From NCBI GenBank assembly GCA_965277355.1, contig CBDICN010000001.1, positions 1,240,001 through 1,304,000 on the forward strand: a stretch of 64,000 nt of DNA. Direction: 5' to 3'. Position numbers and translations under genes: made by a program. Below, in pieces: positions 43,686 to 53,066 of the stretch (positions are counted from its first letter, which is position 1; every line of letters begins with the position of its first letter). The stretch comes from RH-AL1 sp965277355 (GTDB taxonomy: Bacteria > Pseudomonadota > Alphaproteobacteria > Rhizobiales > Beijerinckiaceae). The notes under the pieces were generated by a model that saw only the letters and a list, made by a program, of their open reading frames with translations, had not been told where the DNA came from and did no database searches.

Positions 43686-45080
43686 ATGTCGACCAGCTTC
43701 AATCCTGCTTCCGTTCCGCCGGAGTCCTCCGGTCATCCCGTTGCCGAGACCCGAGCCACGCCTATCGCCCCGGCGCCGCGCGTCTCCTTCGTCTCGCTGG
43801 GTTGCCCGAAGGCGCTGGTGGACAGCGAACGCATCGTGACGCAGCTGCGCGCGGAGGGATACGAGCTCGCCAAGTCGCATGCCGGCGCCGACCTTGTGGT
43901 CGTCAACACCTGCGGCTTCCTCGACAGCGCGAAGGCCGAATCACTTGCGGCGATCGGCGAGGCGCTCGACGCCAACGGTCGGGTCATCGTGACGGGTTGC
44001 ATGGGCGCTCAGCCCGACGCCATCCGCTCCCGATTTCCCGGCGTGCTCGCGGTCACCGGGCCGCAGGATTATGCGAGTGTCATTAAAGCCGTGCGCGACG
44101 CGGCGCCCGCCCCGCACGACCCCAGGATGTCGCTGCTGCCGCTACAGGGTATCAAGCTTACGCCCCGCCACTACGCCTATTTGAAAATCTCGGAGGGCTG
44201 CAATAATGCCTGCTCCTTCTGCATCATTCCGCAACTGCGCGGTCGCCTGGCCTCGCGGCCGGCCGCCGACGTGCTTCGCGAAGCCGAGAAGCTCGTGAAG
44301 GCCGGCGTCAAGGAGCTGCTCGTCATCTCGCAAGATACCAGCGCCTACGGCGTTGACCTCCGCTTCGCAGAGAGCCGGTTCCGCGAGCGGTCTGTCCGCG
44401 CGAAATTCGTCGATCTCGTTCGCGAGCTCGGCTCACTCGGCGCATGGGTCAGGCTGCACTACGTCTACCCCTATCCTCACGTGGACGATATCATTCCGTT
44501 GATGGCGGAGGGCCTCGCGCTACCCTACCTCGACATCCCTTTTCAGCACGCGAGCCCGTCCGTGCTGAAGGCAATGCGCCGGCCCGGTGACCAGGAGAGG
44601 CTTCTCGAGCGCATCAGGACATGGCGCGAAATCTGCCCCGACCTCACCCTTCGATCGACCTTCATCGTCGGCTTTCCCGGCGAGACGGAAGAGGATTTCG
44701 CGCTGCTTCTCTCCTGGCTCACGGAGGCAAAGCTAGATCGGGTCGGTGCCTTCGAATACGAGCCGGTGGCAGGAGCGCCGGCTAACGATCTCGGGCGCGC
44801 ACTCGTCCCGCCGGACGTTCGTGCCGCGCGCCACCGTCGCCTGATGCTGCACCAGCAGGCGATCGGCGCGGCGAGGCTGAAGGCGAAAGTTGGTCGTCAC
44901 CTCAAGGTCATCATTGACGAAGGCGGATCGACGAAGGCCGTCGGCCGCACCATGGGCGATGCGCCCGAGATCGATGGCAAGGTGCATCTCACCACCAAAC
45001 GCCCGGTTCGAGTCGGCGATATGGTTACCGCAAATATAAAAACGGCGGACGCCTACGATTTATTTGGTATTGTTGGTTAA
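43686..45080 (+). CDS. rimO: Ribosomal protein S12 methylthiotransferase RimO
   Basis: A 464-residue radical-SAM enzyme that adds a methylthio group to the conserved aspartate of ribosomal protein S12. The N-terminal UPF0004 domain binds a second 4Fe-4S cluster through Cys40, Cys76 and Cys105 (SLGCPKALVDSE, NTCGF, TGCMGA). The radical-SAM triad is C172, C176, C179 in GCNNACSFC; a C-terminal TRAM domain follows. The N-terminal 30 residues are an unconserved extension, so a later start is possible, though no in-frame ATG follows closely. It is flanked by the two barrel genes. Confidence 0.95.
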   Translation: MSTSFNPASVPPESSGHPVAETRATPIAPAPRVSFVSLGCPKALVDSERIVTQLRAEGYELAKSHAGADLVVVNTCGFLDSAKAESLAAIGEALDANGRVIVTGCMGAQPDAIRSRFPGVLAVTGPQDYASVIKAVRDAAPAPHDPRMSLLPLQGIKLTPRHYAYLKISEGCNNACSFCIIPQLRGRLASRPAADVLREAEKLVKAGVKELLVISQDTSAYGVDLRFAESRFRERSVRAKFVDLVRELGSLGAWVRLHYVYPYPHVDDIIPLMAEGLALPYLDIPFQHASPSVLKAMRRPGDQERLLERIRTWREICPDLTLRSTFIVGFPGETEEDFALLLSWLTEAKLDRVGAFEYEPVAGAPANDLGRALVPPDVRAARHRRLMLHQQAIGAARLKAKVGRHLKVIIDEGGSTKAVGRTMGDAPEIDGKVHLTTKRPVRVGDMVTANIKTADAYDLFGIVG

Positions 45081-45137
45081 TTTCAGCTTCGGTTAGCCTT
45101 ATCAAGTCGTCGCGACGCCGTTTCTTGCTTAGCGAGC

Positions 45138-45150
45138 CGTTACGGTAACG
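45138..45150. promoter_or_regulatory. Near-perfect inverted repeat upstream of second barrel gene
   Basis: CGTTAC-G-GTAACG is an inverted repeat with 6-bp arms and a single central base, about 113 bases before the GTG start of the second barrel gene in an A/T-rich intergenic stretch. It is an operator candidate; no regulator is assigned. Confidence 0.35.
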
Positions 45151-45262
45151 ATTAAGATACGTCTCGCGATCTAAATGACCTCACGGCGCACCAAGCCAAA
45201 GCTGCCGGCTTGGCGACGGTGATGAAGTGCTGAGGCGTCGCTGCTTCGCGAAAGGATACGTT

Positions 45263-46045
45263 GTGATCAAGAAGTTCCTCTTGTCTTCGGTGGCTTTGGC
45301 CGCTCTCGCCGGGACGGCTGTCGCGGCCGACCTTCCGTCGCGTCGCGCTCCGCCGGTCTACGTCCCCCCGCCGCCGATCCCGGTCTTCACCTGGACCGGC
45401 TTCTACGTCGGTGGTCAGGTCGGCTACGCGTTCGGCGCCGACAAGTCGCTCGCCTACGACAACACCTACGGCGTCGGCTATGCCTCGACAAGCGCCAAGG
45501 AAAACGGCGTCATCGGCGGCGGCCACGTCGGCTACAACTTCTCGACCCAGTCGATCCCGGGCCTCGGCGGCGTCCTCGGTACCGGCGGCGTCTTCGGTGT
45601 CGAAGGCGACGTCGACGGCTCGAACTACCATGCGAACTACCTGCTGGGTAACCTCGGCGATGCGTCGCGCACCAACATCCAGGGCTCGATCCGTGGCCGC
45701 CTCGGTGTCGCGGTCGACCGCGTGCTGTTCTACGCCACCGGCGGTGTCGCCTTCGGCGACTTGAAGAACACCTACATCAACACCTTCAACGGCTCGACCG
45801 ACTCGCTGAGCCGCAACCGCATCGGCTACACGCTCGGCGGCGGCGTCGAATACGCCGTCACCAACAACGTCTCGGTGCGCGCCGAATACCGCTACACCGA
45901 CTATGGCTCCTTTTCCGACAACCTGGCCAACACCTCAAACGGCGGTCTCGATGTCCGCCATCACGAGACCGACAATCGCGTCCAGGCCGGCTTCAGCTAC
46001 AAGTTCGACAGCTTCGCCCCGGCCCCGGTCGTCGCCCGCTACTGA
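45263..46045 (+). CDS. Outer-membrane beta-barrel protein, paralogue 2
   Basis: A 260-residue barrel protein of the same family as the gene at 42759, with signal peptide IKKFLLSSVALAALAGTAVA and mature start ADLPSRRAPP. Segments WTGFYVGGQVGYAFG, GGHVGYNFSTQSIPG, GRLGVAVDRVLFYATGGVAFG, VRAEYRYTDYG and GFSYKF mirror paralogue 1 almost strand for strand. The start is GTG with AAGGA about 6 bases upstream. The 3' end has a terminator with the same GCGA loop. Probably an abundant structural or adhesion-type outer-membrane protein. Confidence 0.9.
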   Translation: MIKKFLLSSVALAALAGTAVAADLPSRRAPPVYVPPPPIPVFTWTGFYVGGQVGYAFGADKSLAYDNTYGVGYASTSAKENGVIGGGHVGYNFSTQSIPGLGGVLGTGGVFGVEGDVDGSNYHANYLLGNLGDASRTNIQGSIRGRLGVAVDRVLFYATGGVAFGDLKNTYINTFNGSTDSLSRNRIGYTLGGGVEYAVTNNVSVRAEYRYTDYGSFSDNLANTSNGGLDVRHHETDNRVQAGFSYKFDSFAPAPVVARY

Positions 46046-46078
46046 ACGAACCACAAGGTACAATCGAGCAACGTCGAG

Positions 46079-46104
46079 ACCCGGCCGCGAGGCCGGGTTT
46101 CTTC
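46079..46104 (+). terminator. Rho-independent terminator of second barrel gene
   Basis: An 8-bp perfect stem, ACCCGGCC and GGCCGGGT, with a GCGA tetraloop is followed by TTCTTCGTT, 34 bases after the barrel gene stop. On the minus strand no T-run follows, so it serves the plus strand only. Confidence 0.85.
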
Positions 46105-46122
46105 GTTGAGGGCGATGCCAGA

Positions 46123-47613
46123 CTACTTCTGCGGCATCACGAACACTTGGTTGGGATAGATGCGGTTGGGGTCGCGGATCTGCGCGGCGTTGGCGGCGTA
46201 GATCTGCGTATAGCGACGACCCTGGCCCAGTCGCGTCCGGCTTATGCGCCACAGGCTGTCACCGCCGATGACACGAGCGGTCTCCAGAGCCTCGATCACG
46301 GCGCTCTCCGCCTCGGCCCCCACGCGCGGGACGACCCGGCCTGCCGCCGCCGGCGTCGACGCCGCCGATGCGGCCAAGGCCGGCGACGCGGGGCTGGGCG
46401 TCACCGCTCCCATCAGTCCTGCGTCGGCCCTTTGCGGGGGCTCCTTGGCAGGCGGCGCCGCGGCGATTAGCGGTATTGCGTGGCCGGCCGGTTCCGATGC
46501 GGCGTGCGGCATCGTGCCCGGAGCGTCGGCCCGCACACCGCCGGCCTTGGCGCTCGTCGCGGCTCCGGCCTCGACGGTGCCCGCCAATGGATGGACCGGA
46601 GCGACGGGGGAGCCCCGCTCGATCGCTCGCATCTCGCTCTTCTCCAGCGCCTCGGCCATCGCGATCGGCACGTCGAACGCCACCTCCGCGCGCGCGGTGA
46701 CGATGCGGGCGATCCCGATCGCGTCGGCGCGCACGATGTAGCGTCCGCCAGCGAGGCCCTTGAGGACCCTGACGCTCCACTGCCCGTCGGCGGCCGCGGT
46801 GACGCCCGCGATGCGGCTGTTGTTGAGGTAGATCTCGACGTGCGTCCCGGGCGCGGCGATGCCCGTGGCGAAGAAGCCGTCGCCGTTCTCGAGCTCGATT
46901 GTGCGGAACGCGAGTTTCGCGTCGTTCGATGACCGCCGAGCGGCCGATGTCGGCGGCTCGGGGGCAGGTACGCTCTGGGCCGGAGAAACCGAAGACCCGT
47001 TCGGGTCGGCCGCAGCTTGCGCTGCCGGTGCCTCGGGGACAGCCGAAATGAGCTGGGTCGCCTTGCCAGGCTCCGCCAGCGCGACGATGACCGGCCCGGC
47101 GCCGCGCTCGCGCACCTTCACCGCGACGCTCTGCCGGGAGACGACGGGTGCCGCGCCCGCCGCGCTCTGGCGCAAGGTGAGATCATGGTCGCCAGCTCTC
47201 AGCGGCGGCGGGACGAGGACGAAGTTGCCGTTGGCATCGACCTTGGTCTCCGCGACGACCTTGCCGGAGGCGAGCAGCGCCACGCGGGATTGCGGCGCGC
47301 CACGGCCGGCGAGTACGGTGTCGCCGGAGGGTTCGACGCGGACGACATCAAATGTGGGGGCGGCGCTCGCCGCCGCGAGCGGCGCGGCGTCCGCTGTCTT
47401 CGGTAGCCCGGCGGCCTCGGGTGTCGCGACGCGAGCCTGCCTCTGGACGGGCGGCTCGACTTGCGGCGCGGAGGGCTGCTTGGCAGGCGCCGCCGTGATC
47501 GCTTGCGGAACCGAGGCTGACGTGGTCGGCGCGTTCTTCTCGTCCTGGCGATGGAGCCGAAGTTCGACGGCGCCGAGCAGGCACACGATCACGAAGCCGG
47601 CCGTGAGCGCCAT
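46123..47613 (-). CDS. LysM-domain membrane protein with Ig-like repeats
   Basis: About 496 residues from ATG 47613: one N-terminal membrane helix (about 2-20, TAGFVIVCLLGAVEL), a long Ala/Pro-rich linker, bacterial Ig-like modules (VLAGRGAPQSRVALL..., FFATGIAAPGTHVEIYLNN...) and a C-terminal LysM domain (DSLWRISRTRLGQGRRYTQIYAANAAQI, then PNQVFVMPQK) that should bind peptidoglycan. The frame is open up to 47811, but an A/T-rich stretch at 47690-47760 looks like a promoter; GTG 47655 and TTG 47622 are alternative starts. Probably a periplasmic envelope protein. Confidence 0.85.
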   Translation of the reverse strand: MALTAGFVIVCLLGAVELRLHRQDEKNAPTTSASVPQAITAAPAKQPSAPQVEPPVQRQARVATPEAAGLPKTADAAPLAAASAAPTFDVVRVEPSGDTVLAGRGAPQSRVALLASGKVVAETKVDANGNFVLVPPPLRAGDHDLTLRQSAAGAAPVVSRQSVAVKVRERGAGPVIVALAEPGKATQLISAVPEAPAAQAAADPNGSSVSPAQSVPAPEPPTSAARRSSNDAKLAFRTIELENGDGFFATGIAAPGTHVEIYLNNSRIAGVTAAADGQWSVRVLKGLAGGRYIVRADAIGIARIVTARAEVAFDVPIAMAEALEKSEMRAIERGSPVAPVHPLAGTVEAGAATSAKAGGVRADAPGTMPHAASEPAGHAIPLIAAAPPAKEPPQRADAGLMGAVTPSPASPALAASAASTPAAAGRVVPRVGAEAESAVIEALETARVIGGDSLWRISRTRLGQGRRYTQIYAANAAQIRDPNRIYPNQVFVMPQK

Positions 47614-47837
47614 ATGCCTCAAAGTCGTGCCCCGGTCCTTACCCCGCCTGCGCACCCGTTCACGCTTGCCTCCGGCCTTGATGGTCAGTCGCCAATCTAC
47701 ATCGAGAAGGCCGGCCGAACGGTCATAATTTCCATATCTGTCAAGGTTTACAACGAGCGAGGCAAGGGGCCGAACGACGGAATCGCTGTCGCGTGCGGCA
47801 TCGACGGGCATGGGGCGAAGGCATTGAAGGATCAGGG

Positions 47838-48485
47838 ATGGCCGACGATGGACTGAAGCGGCGAGGCGGTGGTCTTTTCCACAACGATCGTCTGCGCAGC
47901 ATCTGCGTCTACTGCGGATCGGCCAGCGGCGGCGACCCGATGTTCCAGGAGGCCGCGCGCACGCTCGGCACCGCGCTGGCGGACAACGGCATTGGGCTCG
48001 TCTATGGCGGCGGCGGCCGCGGCATGATGGGCACGTTGGCGCGCGCGGTACTCGAGGGCGGCGGCCACGTCACCGGCATCATCCCGGACTTCCTCACCGA
48101 CACCGACCGGCTGCTGAGCGAGGCTCAGGAACACATCGTTGTGCCCGATATGCACACCCGCAAGCGGATGATGTTCGAGCGCGCCGACGCCTTCGTGGCG
48201 CTTCCGGGCGGCATCGGTACGCTGGAGGAACTTGTCGAGCAAATGACCTGGGTCCAGCTCGAGCGCCACACCAAGCCGGTCCTCATTGCCGACATCGGCG
48301 GCTTCTGGCGACCGCTTCTCGCTTTGCTCGAACACATGCGCGAGCGAGGCTTCATCAGTCCGGCCTCTGACGTCCGCTACCTCGTCGCCGATCGCGCCGA
48401 GGAGGTCGTGCCGACGATCCGCGGCGCGATGGCGCGCATCGCCGAAAGCGGGCGCACCAAGGAGACCATCGACAGCCGGCTCTAG
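47838..48485 (+). CDS. LOG-family protein (TIGR00730; phosphoribohydrolase-like)
   Basis: A 215-residue protein of the LOG/lysine-decarboxylase-like family. Signature motifs are CVYCGSASG, GLVYGGGGRGMMG and PGGIGTLEE with the conserved glutamates. LOG enzymes release free cytokinin base from nucleoside 5'-monophosphates; in bacteria many act on ribonucleotides in general. The ATG at 47838 is preceded by GAAGGA. It is divergent from the LysM gene. Confidence 0.92.
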   Translation: MADDGLKRRGGGLFHNDRLRSICVYCGSASGGDPMFQEAARTLGTALADNGIGLVYGGGGRGMMGTLARAVLEGGGHVTGIIPDFLTDTDRLLSEAQEHIVVPDMHTRKRMMFERADAFVALPGGIGTLEELVEQMTWVQLERHTKPVLIADIGGFWRPLLALLEHMRERGFISPASDVRYLVADRAEEVVPTIRGAMARIAESGRTKETIDSRL

Positions 48486-48541
48486 CCGCCATCCATCGAG
48501 GGGGTGCCGGCCTTGCCTCCACCCGACGTGTCGTCGTCCGG

Positions 48542-50038
48542 CTAGTGGCCGCGATGTCGGATGCGGAAATGAAGCGAGTTCTTGCGGAACAGGCCGCGCC
48601 TGGCCAGTGGGGCGAACATCTCCTGCGGTCCCTCGGGGTCGAGAACCTCGTTGTCGGCGAGCCACGCCTCGACTTCGGGAAGGTTCGGCGTTTGGTAAGG
48701 CTCGAGCGTGCGGCCGTCTCGTTGGCGAAGCGCCTCGATCGTGGCGACGAGCGAGCCGGTCTCGCTCGAGCGGCGCTCGATCTCACTCGGTTCGACGCCG
48801 AGATGCTCCGCGACGAGCGACGAGCGGAGCCCGGCGATCGTCTGCCCTGCCCCTTCGCCGGCGGTCGCGGCATCGATGGTGACGTCGCATTCCGAGTCGA
48901 GCCGCATCGAACGGTTGTTGAGGTTCGAGCTGCCGATGCGCAGGAAACGGTCGTCGACGATGAGGATCTTGGCGTGCACGTAGATCGGGACGCAGCCCTC
49001 CGTCTTGGGGTGGTACATGCGCAGCCGATTGCGCGGGTCGCGCTGCGCCAGAGCCTGCATGAGCCGGGCACGCGCGGTGTCCATCGCGATCGGCTCCAGC
49101 CAGCCCTCCGAGCTGCGCGGATTGACGATGACGATTTCGACGTCGGGATTCTCGTCGAGAAGCCCGGCGAACGCGACGGCGACTCGCCTCGAAGCGAAAT
49201 ACTGGCTTTCCGCGTAGATCCTACGCTTGGCGGAGCCGATGAGGTCGACGTAGAGTTGCTCGATCTCGGCGACCTCCGCCTGGTCGTCCATCACCGGCAC
49301 CGTCCGCGATATCGCGATCGGCACGCGTTCGAAGTCTGGGCGGCGATCCTCCGGCCAGCACGAACCGGCGCCTGTGACCGGCTCCAGCGCGCGGCCGCCC
49401 GCCGCCGTCCAACGTTGGCGGCACAGTTCGCCCAGCGCCCTCGCAACCGGACCGTCGAGGCATGTGGTTGCGTCATGCCAGGGACCGTAGGACGAGCCGT
49501 CGGGGCGGCGCCGGCCGGGATCGCCGTCGGCATGCCGGCGGGTGTCCCAGCGGTCCAACGTCATGTCGATGCCGCCGCAAAAGGCCGTCTCGTCGTCGAG
49601 CACCACGACCTTCTGGTGGTGCGAGCCGCCGGCCGGGTGGTGATGATCGAGTTTGATGTGGATGCGCGGATGCGCGACCCAGCGCACGAACGTGTACAGG
49701 GTGCGCGGCTTGACGAGCGTGCGCAGCGCGCCGACATCCCAGCGCAGCAAAAAGACCTCGAGGTCCGGGTTGCGGCCGACCAGCCAGTGTATGAAGAGGC
49801 CGATGCTTTCGGGCCCAGGGCTTGCCCCTTCGCTGGCGCCTTCGTCGCGGTCGAGGACCAGCTCGGAGTCGAAGTCCCAGCCGATCATGATGATTCGGCG
49901 CCTCGCCTTCATCATCGCGTCGCGCACGAAGAGGAAGTAGTCGTCGGCATCGATGATGACGGCGGCCCTGGTCGCCTCCTCGATGCGCCAGCAGTTGCGG
50001 CCTGGGCGGATGAGGTCATCGGGCGGAAACGTCGTCAT
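48542..50038 (-). CDS. Phospholipase D-like phosphatidyltransferase/hydrolase
   Basis: A 498-residue protein of the PLD superfamily with two HKD motifs. The first is HHQKVVVLD (H141, K143, D148) with FCGGIDMT after it, and the second is YVHAKILIVDD at about residue 355, with RIGSSNLNNRS. Soluble, without the membrane helices typical of bacterial cardiolipin synthase. It may hydrolyse phospholipids or transfer phosphatidyl groups; family members are also nucleases or toxins. The start is ATG 50038 with a weak ribosome-binding site (AGCAGG). Convergent with the LOG gene. Confidence 0.9.
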   Translation of the reverse strand: MTTFPPDDLIRPGRNCWRIEEATRAAVIIDADDYFLFVRDAMMKARRRIIMIGWDFDSELVLDRDEGASEGASPGPESIGLFIHWLVGRNPDLEVFLLRWDVGALRTLVKPRTLYTFVRWVAHPRIHIKLDHHHPAGGSHHQKVVVLDDETAFCGGIDMTLDRWDTRRHADGDPGRRRPDGSSYGPWHDATTCLDGPVARALGELCRQRWTAAGGRALEPVTGAGSCWPEDRRPDFERVPIAISRTVPVMDDQAEVAEIEQLYVDLIGSAKRRIYAESQYFASRRVAVAFAGLLDENPDVEIVIVNPRSSEGWLEPIAMDTARARLMQALAQRDPRNRLRMYHPKTEGCVPIYVHAKILIVDDRFLRIGSSNLNNRSMRLDSECDVTIDAATAGEGAGQTIAGLRSSLVAEHLGVEPSEIERRSSETGSLVATIEALRQRDGRTLEPYQTPNLPEVEAWLADNEVLDPEGPQEMFAPLARRGLFRKNSLHFRIRHRGH

Positions 50039-50183
50039 GCCTGCTTTGTCGCACTCGCGCGCCGCAAGACAAGGCGCAACTGACAACGCGCGGCGCCGAT
50101 GGGCGGATAAGCCGGCCGCCACGCCTTCCTCTTGCTGATCGGGGCGGAAGCGCGGATCATCAAGCGGGAGCGGAGACATCAAT

Positions 50184-51605
50184 TTGACGAGAGACACGTA
50201 CGCGAGCGACGAACTGCTGTCCCGGCTACGCGCCATCGTCGGGGACGCCAACGTGCTCGAGACGGCGACCGACCTCGCGCCCTACCTCGTCGAGCCGCGC
50301 GATCTCTACAAAGGGCGTGCCCGCTGCGTCGTCCGGCCGAAGACCCGCGAAGAGGTTGCCGCGATCCTCGCTTTCTGCGATGCGACCGTCACGGCAATCG
50401 TGCCCCAGGGCGGCAACACCGGTCTCGTCGGGGGTCAGACGCCGTTCGCCGACGGCGCGGCGATCGTGCTCTCGCTCACCCGGATGGATGGCCTGCGCGA
50501 GCTCGATCTCGCGTCGAACACGATGACGGTCGAGGCCGGCATGACGCTGCAGGCGGCGCGCGGCGCGGCGAACAAGGCCGGGCGGCTGTTCCCGATGTGG
50601 ATCGCGGCCGGCGGCTCTTGCACGATCGGCGGCAACATCGCGACCAACGCCGGCGGCGTGAACGTGGTCGCGTTCGGCAACACCCGCGACCTCGTCAACG
50701 GGATCGAGGTGGTGCTCGCCGACGGGCGAATCCTCAACGATCTTTCCAAGCTGAAGAAGGACAACACCGGCTACGACCTGAAGCATCTCTTCATCGGTTC
50801 TGAGGGCACGCTCGGCATCGTCACCGCCGCGGTGCTGAAGCTCTACCCGCGGCCGCGTTCGGTCGAGACGGCCTTCATCGGCGTGCAAAGCCCAAGGGCG
50901 GCGCTCGCCCTGTTCGATCTCGCGCGCGACAAGCTCTCCGGCGACATCCGCGCCTTCGAGCTGATGCCGCGCATCGCCCTCGAATTCGTAATCGGCAGCA
51001 GCGACCTTCGCGACCCGCTGCACGACCCACACGCGTGGTACGTGCTGGTCGAGCTCGCCTCCCAGACCGACGACGGCTTGAACGACCGGCTCTTCGCGCT
51101 GCTGGAGCAGGCCACCAAGAACGGCCTCATCGAGGATGCGACGGTCGCCGCCTCGCTCGACCAGGCGACGAAGCTCTGGGCTCTCCGCGAGAACGTCTCG
51201 GACGCGCAAAAACATTTCGGCGGCTCGATCAAGCACGACATCTCCGTGCCGGTCGCGAGCGTGCCGGCGTTTCTCGCGGCGGTCGCGCCGGCCATCGAGG
51301 CGGCAGTCCCGGGCGCGCGGCTTTGTGCCTTCGGCCACCTAGGCGACGGCAACATCCACTGCAACGTGCAGCAACCGGTCGGCGCCGACAAAGCGGCGTT
51401 CCTGGCGCGCTGGAGCGAGGTCAACGCGATCGTTCACAGCCTCGTCTTGCGCTTCAAGGGCTCGATCTCGGCCGAGCACGGCATCGGGCAGATGAAGCGC
51501 GACCTGCTGCCGAGCGTGAAGGATCCGGTCGCGCTGGCGACAATGCTGGCCATCAAGCGGACGCTCGACCCCAACGGCATCCTCAACCCGGGCAAGGTGC
51601 TCTAG
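50184..51605 (+). CDS. FAD-linked 2-hydroxyacid dehydrogenase (GlcD/D-2HGDH type)
   Basis: A 473-residue flavoprotein of the FAD-binding-4/FAD-oxidase C family. The PP-loop is visible in VPQGGNTGLVGGQTP, and AGGSCTIGGNIATNAGG contacts the isoalloxazine. The C-terminal domain has FGHLGDGNIHCNV, where His residues bind a metal, and SAEHGIGQMKRDLL. It should oxidise a D-2-hydroxyacid such as D-lactate, glycolate or D-2-hydroxyglutarate and pass electrons to ETF or quinone; an ETF-quinone oxidoreductase gene lies at 61.6-63.3 kb. Start TTG 50184 with GGAG about 9 bases upstream. Confidence 0.9.
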   Translation: MTRDTYASDELLSRLRAIVGDANVLETATDLAPYLVEPRDLYKGRARCVVRPKTREEVAAILAFCDATVTAIVPQGGNTGLVGGQTPFADGAAIVLSLTRMDGLRELDLASNTMTVEAGMTLQAARGAANKAGRLFPMWIAAGGSCTIGGNIATNAGGVNVVAFGNTRDLVNGIEVVLADGRILNDLSKLKKDNTGYDLKHLFIGSEGTLGIVTAAVLKLYPRPRSVETAFIGVQSPRAALALFDLARDKLSGDIRAFELMPRIALEFVIGSSDLRDPLHDPHAWYVLVELASQTDDGLNDRLFALLEQATKNGLIEDATVAASLDQATKLWALRENVSDAQKHFGGSIKHDISVPVASVPAFLAAVAPAIEAAVPGARLCAFGHLGDGNIHCNVQQPVGADKAAFLARWSEVNAIVHSLVLRFKGSISAEHGIGQMKRDLLPSVKDPVALATMLAIKRTLDPNGILNPGKVL

Positions 51606-51634
51606 CCTACTTCGCACCTTCAAAGCCTTAGGCC

Positions 51635-52720
51635 TCAACCGCGGCGGGTATCGATCACCTTTACGCCTGGGAGGTCGTCCAGCCAATAGGGGCCGTAGGC
51701 GGTCGCCGGCGTGTAGGCACCGGGCGCGGGGCGGCGGGCGAAGTGAACGCGAAGCGCGTGCAAGGCGATATCGGCGGCTAGCGCAAACCCCTCGCCGCCT
51801 TCCAGCATCAGCCCCACTCTGCGATCGCCGCGCTCGCCCGAGACCCATGCGCGAGAGCGGTGCTTCGTCTTCCGCTCGCGTGTCGCGGCGTGGCCGCCGG
51901 TATTGGCGAGCCGGCGGCGAGCGGCGGAATTGCGCAGCAGGATTGGAAGCAGCGGCGCGATCATGGCGACGACGCGTGCCTGCGCCGCCGGCATCGGGAT
52001 GCCGGCGATAACCGCCCGCGCGCCCGCGGCGTGCAGCGCGCCGACGAGATCGGCCAGGGGCGCGCTAGCGAAAGCGACCGTCCCGCCCTCGGGCGCGATC
52101 TCCCGCCAACGTCGGCGCGCGAGCCGACGTCGGACGAGCTTGCCGTCCCAGACCTCATAGCCGCCGCCGGCAAGCACCTCGAGCGTGCTCGCGGCAACGG
52201 CCGCCGAGCCGAACCCAGAGTCGGCGGCGACCGAGATGCGTAGTCGTTCGGCCCCGCCGAGCGCCTCGGACACCCGTCGCGCCAAGCTATCCGTCGCGGC
52301 GACGCCGAAGCCGGCGCCGCCCACCAGAGCGACATTTGCGCCCGCAGCCGCCACGTCCATGGCGAGAAGCTGTCGCAGGCTCGCCAGCTCGCCGCTGAGG
52401 TCGAGATAGTCCACTCCCGTGCGCAGGCATGCCTCGGCCAAAGGCGCGGACGTGCGGACGAACGGACCGGCAACGTTGACAAGCGCCGTACAACCGTCGA
52501 GCGCCGCGTCGAGGGCAACTGAATCTTCGAGAGTCGCCACCGCTGTTTCCAGGTCTTGCAGCCTGGCGAGGGCCTTCAGCCCGCCTACGTCGCGTCCGAC
52601 GAGCCGAGGACGCATACGTTCATTCAGGGCGCGCTCCAGCACCAACCTGCCGGTCACGCCTGTCGCGCCGTATAGAGCCCACCGCACACGCTGGTCCGAC
52701 GCGCTGAAGGTCTCCGTCAT
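51635..52720 (-). CDS. Saccharopine-dehydrogenase-like NAD(P)-binding protein
   Basis: A 361-residue protein with an N-terminal Rossmann domain (WALYGATGVTGRLVLERAL) and the typical segments LVNVAGPFVRTSAPLAEACLRTGVDYLDLSGE and GGAGFGVAATDSLARRV. This matches the saccharopine reductase/trans-acting enoyl reductase-like family. No hydrophobic membrane anchor is clear apart from MIAPLLPILLRN. Substrate unknown. ATG 52720 is used; the frame is open 10 codons further. It is convergent with the 2-hydroxyacid dehydrogenase gene and divergent from the TPR gene. Confidence 0.87.
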   Translation of the reverse strand: MTETFSASDQRVRWALYGATGVTGRLVLERALNERMRPRLVGRDVGGLKALARLQDLETAVATLEDSVALDAALDGCTALVNVAGPFVRTSAPLAEACLRTGVDYLDLSGELASLRQLLAMDVAAAGANVALVGGAGFGVAATDSLARRVSEALGGAERLRISVAADSGFGSAAVAASTLEVLAGGGYEVWDGKLVRRRLARRRWREIAPEGGTVAFASAPLADLVGALHAAGARAVIAGIPMPAAQARVVAMIAPLLPILLRNSAARRRLANTGGHAATRERKTKHRSRAWVSGERGDRRVGLMLEGGEGFALAADIALHALRVHFARRPAPGAYTPATAYGPYWLDDLPGVKVIDTRRG

Positions 52721-53066
52721 CGCGCCGCGATCCCTTGAAGCAGGAGACAAGAGAGTTGCCCGGCCAGGACGAAAGGACGAAAACTCGCCTCTCGGTCAAG
52801 GAAAGTTAGCGTTCGCTTACTTCAGCGGGGGAATTCGCGGAAAATATTTCGGACGCCTAGAAGCGAACCGGCTGCTCGATCGAGCAAGCCGTCTCAGCGC
52901 GGCGACATGTGCGTGGCAGCCTTCCGTGCCCTACACCGGTCCCCAAGCTCACTCAGGTTGCCCGGCTAACGCAAAACCGCCATGGTGCCCGGCAACAAAG
53001 ACGGCTGCTCGAACATCTGGAATTAGTCCAGCGGCGCCTGATGCCCATGCTGGTGGAGCCCTTTCG
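52721..53066. promoter_or_regulatory. Divergent control region with 14-bp perfect palindrome
   Basis: About 346 bases separate the saccharopine-like gene and the TPR gene. A perfect 14-bp palindrome TGCTCGATCGAGCA lies at 52873-52886, and an A/T-rich patch (GGAAAATATTTCGG) at about 52839-52852. The plus-strand open frame across it is a high-GC artefact. The site could control either or both genes. Confidence 0.45.

Noticed and set aside
47614..47811. N-terminal extension of the LysM protein
   Set aside because: The open frame continues, but the DNA is A/T-rich and promoter-like there and the residues lack coding character; a start at 47613-47655 gives a normal membrane anchor.
52419..53066. 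Extended TPR protein beginning at 52419
   Set aside because: The extension overlaps the saccharopine-like gene on the other strand and lacks TPR or signal sequence; the ATG at 53067 is followed by a proper signal peptide.
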